A stretch of DNA of 11,156 bases. Source: Ruminococcaceae bacterium UBA5423 (lineage in GTDB: Bacteria; Bacillota; Clostridia; Oscillospirales; Acutalibacteraceae). The notes beneath the pieces are model-generated. The model did not search any database, was not told the origin of the DNA, and was given only the letters and a program-made list of their open reading frames with translations. The stretch lies in assembly GCA_002409375.1 (NCBI GenBank), contig DHNF01000116.1:14922-26077 (forward strand). The letters are read 5' to 3'. Numbering within the stretch: position 1 is the stretch's first letter; each line of letters opens with the position of its first letter. The position numbers and the translations under genes were made by a program. Positions 7,306 to 11,156 of this stretch are shown here, piece after piece.

Positions 7306-8316
7306 TTGAAAAAATATTTGGCAGTTGTATTGGCAGCTTTGATTACTACCGCTTTTTTTGTTGGATGCAGCCCTAAGGAAAAGGAAGACGATGAATCTGT
7401 AAAAACCGGACTTGCAATTATTACAACGCTTAATAAATCAAAAAATGCTGAAGATGGCACAGGCGTTGCCGAAGCGAATTCTACTGTTGTGGCTGTTACA
7501 GTTGACAATGACGGCAAAATAGTTAAATGCGCGATTGATGCCGCCCAGACCAAGATTAACTTTTCGGACGAAGGCAGGATTACAACGCCGCTTAATACCG
7601 TTTTTAAAACCAAAAACGAGCTTAAAGAAGATTATAATATGAAAGGCAATTCAGGTATTGGCAAAGAGTGGTATGAGCAGGCGGCGGCTTTTGCCGAATA
7701 TGCTGCCGGTAAAACTGTGGACGATATCGAAGGAATTGCAGTTGACGAAGGCCGGCACCCAACTGACGCCGATTTAAAATCCACTGTCACCATAGCAATA
7801 GGCGACTTTATTGAAGGCGTCAGAAAGGCGGTCAATAACGCAAAAAACATGGGGGCAAAAGGCTCTGACAAATTGGGGCTTGGCATTGTAACAAGCATTG
7901 CAAAGTCTGATGATGCCGGCGATGATGACGGTCTTGCGCAGATATACTCTACCTATGCTGCCATGACAACTGGTGCCAACGGCAAAATTACAAGCTGTGC
8001 CTTGGACGCTTCCCAGAGCGAAGTGAACTTTGATAGGTCCGGTGTAATTACAACCGATATTAACATTAGTCCAAAAACTAAAAACGAGCGTGGCGATGAA
8101 TATGGCATGAAAGGTGCGTCGGGTATCGGCAAAGAGTGGTATGAGCAGGCCAATGCCTTTGCTGAATATGTCATTGGCAAGTCGGCAAATGAAGTCGATG
8201 GAATTGCAGTTAATGACGGAGGAAATCCCACCGAAAACGATTTAAAATCATCGGTAACAATAACTATAGGGGACTTTAAGGACGTTATAAAAAAAGCATC
8301 ACAAAACGCAAAATAA
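7306..8316 (+). CDS. pplA: Extracellular FMN-binding electron-transfer lipoprotein with two flavinylation repeats (PplA)
   Basis: PplA is the outer-face flavoprotein of Gram-positive EET; FMN joined to it by FmnB passes electrons to acceptors such as ferric iron. The 336-residue protein begins with a lipoprotein signal peptide (MKKYLAVVLA..., lipobox FVGC, Cys21) and an acidic linker. Two tandem repeats follow, about 34-180 and 190-336, sharing SGIGKEWYEQ, an AFAEY helix and a C-terminal motif: D156-LKSTV-T162 in repeat 1 and D312-LKSSV-T318 in repeat 2. These fit D-x-x-S-x-x-T, the ApbE target pattern (DxxSGAT), with TV or SV in place of GA; T162 and T318 are the likely FMN-bearing residues. 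Translation starts at TTG 7306 after TTGGAGGG (7292-7299), 23 nt after eetB. A hairpin follows the gene. Phosphotransferase-system pheromone functions ascribed to the Listeria signal peptide cannot be judged here. Confidence 0.9.
   Translation: MKKYLAVVLAALITTAFFVGCSPKEKEDDESVKTGLAIITTLNKSKNAEDGTGVAEANSTVVAVTVDNDGKIVKCAIDAAQTKINFSDEGRITTPLNTVFKTKNELKEDYNMKGNSGIGKEWYEQAAAFAEYAAGKTVDDIEGIAVDEGRHPTDADLKSTVTIAIGDFIEGVRKAVNNAKNMGAKGSDKLGLGIVTSIAKSDDAGDDDGLAQIYSTYAAMTTGANGKITSCALDASQSEVNFDRSGVITTDINISPKTKNERGDEYGMKGASGIGKEWYEQANAFAEYVIGKSANEVDGIAVNDGGNPTENDLKSSVTITIGDFKDVIKKASQNAK
7405..7845 (+). repeat. pplA FMN-binding repeat 1
   Basis: Codes for residues 34-180 of PplA. It is aligned with repeat 2 through the shared SGIGKEWYEQ and DLKS-x-V-T motifs; the nucleotides for KEWYEQ are identical in both copies (about 7664-7681 and 8132-8149), so the pair is a recent or constrained duplication. 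Confidence 0.8.
7873..8313 (+). repeat. pplA FMN-binding repeat 2
   Basis: Codes for residues 190-336 of PplA, the second FMN_bind-like unit, ending in DLKSSVT and IGDF close to the C-terminus. The copies differ mainly in the first half (DDAGDDDG here against NAEDGTG in repeat 1). Confidence 0.8.
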
Positions 8317-8323
8317 GTATAAT

Positions 8324-8353
8324 GCCCTTGTTCTGCCAGAGCAGGACAAGGGC
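8324..8353 (+). terminator. 13-bp hairpin between pplA and fmnB (attenuator or RNA-stabilising stem)
   Basis: Arms 8324-8336 and 8341-8353 pair over 13 positions (twelve Watson-Crick, one G-U) around the loop CAGA. Only GCGCTTTACC follows, so there is no real T tract and it is a weak intrinsic terminator at best. It begins 8 nt after the pplA stop codon. It could lower fmnB expression relative to the structural lipoprotein or protect the pplA message from 3' decay. Confidence 0.65.
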
Positions 8354-8385
8354 GCTTTACCGATTATGATAGTACAGAGGGTAAT

Positions 8386-9408
8386 ATGAAAAAAATATTG
8401 GCAATACTGATTATTTTAATATTTTCGTCATGCGCAGATGGCAAAAGACGCTATGAAGCTGAATCTTTGCAGGTTTTTGATACTGTAACAAAAATTATTG
8501 CATATTCAAATAATAAATCTGAGTTCACAGAGTTGTCCGAATTTGTTTTTGACATATTAAATGAATATCATAAGCTTTATGACATATATCACGATTATCA
8601 CGGTATAAATAATGTTAAAACAATTAACGACAATGCAGGCATAAGCCCGGTTAAGGTTGATAAAAAAATAATTGACTTGTTACTGTTTTCAAAAAAAGCA
8701 TATACACAAACACAGGGAAAATGCAATATAGCATTAGGTTCTGTTTTGAAAATATGGCATAATTACCGCGAAGACGGAATTAATGACCCGCAAAATGCAA
8801 AATTGCCTGATTTAGAAAGCCTGCGTAAAGCAGCATCACATACAGACATAAACAAATTAATAATTGACGAAAAAAATTCTACAGTATACTTAGCTGACCC
8901 CGAGATGAGCCTTGATGTGGGCGCTGTTGCAAAAGGGTTTGCAGCTCAGCGTGTGGTAAAAGAAATTGCTTCGCGCAAATACACATCTGTTTTGATTAGT
9001 GTAGGCGGCAATGTATGTGCAACAGGAGCAAAGCCGGGCGATAATTTGTGGAATATTGGTATAGAAAACCCGGACAATGACGGCAAAGATGAAATGCCAA
9101 CACTGCAGTTAAAGGACAAGTCGGTTGTTACAAGCGGCATTTACCAAAGATATTATACTGTAAACGGCAAACAATATCACCACATAATCGATCCCGAAAC
9201 GCTGATGCCATCCGCATACTTTAAATCGGTCACTGTTGTAAGTGACGATTCTGGACTTGCAGATGCACTTTCTACCGCAGTGATGTGCATGCCGTATGAA
9301 CAGGGCAAAGAGCTGATAGACAGCATAAGCGGCACAGAAGCAGTTTGGATTTTGCCTGACTTAAATATGCTATACAGTGACAATTTGGAGCAGTATCTTA
9401 AAAAATAA
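8386..9408 (+). CDS. fmnB: ApbE-family FMN transferase lipoprotein (FmnB)
   Basis: FmnB uses FAD as donor and magnesium to attach FMN covalently to Thr of PplA, outside the membrane. The protein (340 residues, normal length) starts with a signal peptide and lipobox-like FSSC (Cys16). ApbE motifs are in order: FDTVTKIIAY (31-40), LDVGAVAKGFA (176-186), SVGGN (205-209), VTSGIYQRYY (248-257), YHHIIDPET (264-272) and LADALSTAVM (291-300). D293 and T297 fit the family's metal-binding residues, and H265/H266 with D269 the HIIDP element. No catalytic element appears to be missing. GAGGGTA precedes ATG 8386. It lies 69 nt after pplA, separated by a hairpin, and is the last gene of the EET set; no T-tailed terminator follows it directly, so some transcripts may continue into the next gene. 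Confidence 0.9.
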   Translation: MKKILAILIILIFSSCADGKRRYEAESLQVFDTVTKIIAYSNNKSEFTELSEFVFDILNEYHKLYDIYHDYHGINNVKTINDNAGISPVKVDKKIIDLLLFSKKAYTQTQGKCNIALGSVLKIWHNYREDGINDPQNAKLPDLESLRKAASHTDINKLIIDEKNSTVYLADPEMSLDVGAVAKGFAAQRVVKEIASRKYTSVLISVGGNVCATGAKPGDNLWNIGIENPDNDGKDEMPTLQLKDKSVVTSGIYQRYYTVNGKQYHHIIDPETLMPSAYFKSVTVVSDDSGLADALSTAVMCMPYEQGKELIDSISGTEAVWILPDLNMLYSDNLEQYLKK

Positions 9409-9432
9409 AATTTTATAATCTGCCTGTAATAA

Positions 9433-9460
9433 ATAGATATTTAAAGCACAGAATATCTAT
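9433..9460 (+). repeat. Inverted repeat upstream of the CotF-like gene
   Basis: ATAGATATT (9433-9441) and AATATCTAT (9452-9460) are perfect 9-bp complements with a 10-nt loop, ending right next to the ribosome binding site CGGAGGTGG (9461-9469). It is AT-rich, so the RNA stem would be weak. It may be an operator or chance. Confidence 0.4.
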
Positions 9461-9473
9461 CGGAGGTGGAAAA

Positions 9474-9968
9474 ATGGATATTAGCTTATCTCAAAAAGAG
9501 AGAATGTTGTTAGAGGATCAAAAAAGTCATGAACAAATTTGTATCGATAAATATACAAATTATGCAAATCAAGCAGGCGACAACCAGCTAAAGCAAATAT
9601 TTAATGCAAATGCTCAGCAAGAAAGAGAACATCTTAACAGCATTAACCAACTGCTAAGCGGTTCGTTGCCTCAATCCAACCAACAACAGCAGCAGCAACA
9701 GCAAAACCAGGGTGCGGGGCAAAATGCAGGGACAAACACCGCTACGACAGGCTTTAACACGAGTGCAAGTAGTAAATCAGATGCAGATTTATGCAACGAT
9801 ATGCTGATGACCGAAAAATATGTTTCCGGAGCATATGACACTTCTATTTTTGAGTGCAGGGATACTCGCGTTCGCGATGTTTTGAACCATATTCAAAAAG
9901 AAGAGCAAAAGCACGGGGAATCAATTTTTCAATATATGAACAGCAAAGGTATGTATAATGTAAAGTAA
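9474..9968 (+). CDS. CotF-like spore coat / ferritin-fold protein with Gln-rich linker
   Basis: A 164-residue soluble protein with two helical hairpins (about 6-62 and 103-158) joined by a Gln/Asn/Gly/Ala-rich linker (67-90, with eight Gln in a row at 70-77). The overall pattern matches CotF-type spore coat proteins, which have a ferritin-like four-helix bundle and are common in Bacilli and Clostridia. Candidate metal ligands lie where rubrerythrin has them: E20 in helix 1, E50-x-x-H53 in helix 2, E114 in helix 3, and E144-x-x-H147 in helix 4. There is no signal peptide or membrane segment. CGGAGGTGG is 4 nt before ATG 9474. A role as coat protein is the usual annotation; a di-iron or peroxide-related role is an inference from the ligands. 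I see no clear sporulation sigma promoter. A strong terminator closes the gene. Confidence 0.75.
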   Translation: MDISLSQKERMLLEDQKSHEQICIDKYTNYANQAGDNQLKQIFNANAQQEREHLNSINQLLSGSLPQSNQQQQQQQQNQGAGQNAGTNTATTGFNTSASSKSDADLCNDMLMTEKYVSGAYDTSIFECRDTRVRDVLNHIQKEEQKHGESIFQYMNSKGMYNVK

Positions 9969-10002
9969 TTCCCACCTATCGCATCCCCTTTAATAGAAAA
10001 CG

Positions 10003-10058
10003 AATGCACACCATTCTGTGGCAATCCTGCCGCAAACGGTGTGCATTTTCTTGTTTTT
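10003..10058. terminator. Bidirectional intrinsic terminator after the CotF-like gene
   Basis: Outer arms AATGCACACC (10003-10012) and GGTGTGCATT (10038-10047) pair perfectly. An inner stem 10017-10023 with 10028-10034 (one G-U pair) closes on an ATCC loop, and TTTTCTTGTTTTT (10046-10058) follows. On the - strand the stem is followed by another T-rich run (CGTTTTCTATT), so it can also end the convergent gene. Confidence 0.85.
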
Positions 10059-10080
10059 CACTGAAATAACAGTATTATTG

Positions 10081-11156
10081 TCAGTTAGTGAATATCAAAA
10101 GTTTGGCATTTTGCCAGTATTCAATTTGATTTTCTATTCTTTGTTTTTGTACCGGGCTTACTGAACTCAGCTTCTTCTTAACTGCTGCAACAGCATTGTC
10201 AATTACCTTAATTCGTGTTGTTGTGTATACCTCACTTGGATTTGGCGGCACCCATGCAATACTTTTGCTCGAGCGGCATTGTTCACTGCTGTCTGCCAAC
10301 GCTTTATAATAAGCAAGCATTTCCTTAGATGCATTTCCAAACAGTTTATTGCATGCATCGGCAAGTATTTGTTCGCCTGTAAGACTTGCATCCCACATTC
10401 CTTTTGCAGAAACATACCATAACGGCCAACGAACCTCAAAGCTCTTTTCGGTTTCGTTATAGGTAGCGCTTGGACCTTGATCATAAAAAATATAAGAAGT
10501 GCCGTTTTGTTTCCAAAGCTTTTGATTCCGGGTTGAAACATTACCCTGTACCCAGGGTACCTTTGCCCATACAGCACGGTCTGCTGCAATGCAATGCCAT
10601 TCCCAGATTGCGATATTTTTAAGGTTGGCTTTGCTGATATACTCTTTAAAATTGTCTTTCCATGATTGTGTGTAAGTAACTCTTGTTATAGAATTAAAAC
10701 CTGTGGGGATTTTTAACCCCAAATCAAGCGGAACAGTCATGCTTGTTTCTCTGCAAAACATCATTTCAACATTGGGTTCGGCTTTTATACCGCTTACCGG
10801 AGGCAAAAAAGTGGTGTGATAGCTTAGCAAGGTGAGCTTTTTATCGGGATATTTTTTTGCAACTTCCTTAGCGACATTATTTGCAAAATACAGCAGCTCA
10901 TCGCTGTCACTGCCCAAGCTTGTGCATTTGGAACATTCACACCAGTTTTCATCCCAACCGTCGTTTGCGGCAATCGAATACTGTGTTAGATTTGGATCAT
11001 TGTCAAAAATATTGATGATTCGCTTTGCTGTTTCGCGGGCAAGATCATGATTTGTATAACAATATTGCCAATAAGTATCCGTTGTGGTATAAGGATCCCT
11101 TCGCCCATTCACAAGCGCAAACCATTCAGGCTTTGATTTGGCAAACTCTTCACGGG
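10081..11156 (-). CDS. DUF4838 domain-containing protein, probable carbohydrate-active enzyme (5' partial)
   Basis: The frame is open to the right edge (the last visible upstream codons read REEFAKSKPEWFALVNGRRD), so the gene starts outside the window; about 357 C-terminal residues are visible. GTG 11112 is an internal Val codon rather than the start. The stretch EWFALVNGRRD, a YCYTN segment, YSIAANDGWDENWC and the cluster CECSKC are typical of DUF4838, which follows a glycosidase-type N-terminal domain in proteins of gut and soil bacteria and is thought to act on complex glycans. The segments WEWHC, VPWVQGN and FYDQGPS fit a TIM-barrel-like fold. The end carries a charged helical region (KVIDNAVAAVKKKLS) with no sign of an anchor. 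Function and substrate are unknown. It is unlikely to belong to the EET locus, being on the opposite strand beyond a terminator. Confidence 0.75.
   Translation of the reverse strand, partial: REEFAKSKPEWFALVNGRRDPYTTTDTYWQYCYTNHDLARETAKRIINIFDNDPNLTQYSIAANDGWDENWCECSKCTSLGSDSDELLYFANNVAKEVAKKYPDKKLTLLSYHTTFLPPVSGIKAEPNVEMMFCRETSMTVPLDLGLKIPTGFNSITRVTYTQSWKDNFKEYISKANLKNIAIWEWHCIAADRAVWAKVPWVQGNVSTRNQKLWKQNGTSYIFYDQGPSATYNETEKSFEVRWPLWYVSAKGMWDASLTGEQILADACNKLFGNASKEMLAYYKALADSSEQCRSSKSIAWVPPNPSEVYTTTRIKVIDNAVAAVKKKLSSVSPVQKQRIENQIEYWQNAKLLIFTN

Noticed and set aside
7104..7613. 169-codon open frame on the - strand across eetB and pplA
   Set aside because: It spans the junction of two recognised genes on the opposite strand, with low-complexity Ser/Ala-rich translation and no family features.
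8318..8323. TATAAT just after the pplA stop codon
   Set aside because: There is no -35-like hexamer at 16-18 bp upstream, and the hexamer partly overlaps the stop codon region and adjoins the hairpin. It is not convincing as a promoter for fmnB.
1..11156. CRISPR arrays, tRNA or rRNA genes, insertion sequences and attachment sites
   Set aside because: No regularly spaced repeats, no transposase-like protein, no terminal inverted repeats with target duplication and no tRNA/rRNA-like segments were seen on either strand.

Overview
The window looks like the chromosome of a low-to-moderate GC, Gram-positive, spore-forming anaerobe, most likely a member of the Clostridia (Bacillota). The reasons are strong AGGAGG-type ribosome binding sites, TTG starts, a CotF-type spore coat protein, a YfhO-type membrane protein and lipoproteins with Gram-positive style signal peptides. 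The exact genus cannot be read from the sequence.

Left part (1-2421): the 3' end of a YfhO-family membrane protein gene (+) converges on an AAC(6')-Ii-like acetyltransferase gene (-), with a shared bidirectional hairpin terminator between them. A 277-bp intergenic region follows. It carries an extended -10 promoter for the acetyltransferase and, facing right, a perfect consensus sigma-A promoter (TTGACA, 17 bp, TATAAT) with a leader of about 140 nt.

Centre (2422-9408): seven same-strand, tightly packed genes that I recognise as a flavin-based extracellular electron transfer (EET) locus of the kind described in Listeria monocytogenes. The order is ndh2 (type II NADH dehydrogenase with a membrane C-terminal domain), dmkB (polyprenyl diphosphate synthase), dmkA (UbiA/MenA prenyltransferase making demethylmenaquinone), eetA (NusG domain II membrane protein), eetB (Gx-transporter-like membrane protein), pplA (lipoprotein with two FMN-binding repeats) and fmnB (ApbE flavin transferase lipoprotein). 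The inferred flow is: NADH is oxidised by Ndh2, electrons enter a dedicated demethylmenaquinone pool made by DmkA/DmkB, EetA/EetB help pass them across the membrane, and FMN groups covalently attached to PplA by FmnB carry them to outside acceptors such as ferric iron. A 13-bp hairpin separates pplA from fmnB. No flavin exporter gene (fmnA/ECF type) is present here.

Right part (9409-11156): a CotF-like, ferritin-fold protein gene with rubrerythrin-like metal ligands and a glutamine-rich linker, then a bidirectional terminator, then the 3' part of a convergent gene for a DUF4838 protein (probable carbohydrate-active enzyme) that runs off the right edge.

The locus is a known system rather than a wholly new one. 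The points most worth checking are the fused Ndh2 with its Ala/Ser/Gly insert, the non-canonical flavinylation motifs of PplA, the intergenic hairpin, the strong promoter with a dyad just downstream, and the ferritin-like neighbour.
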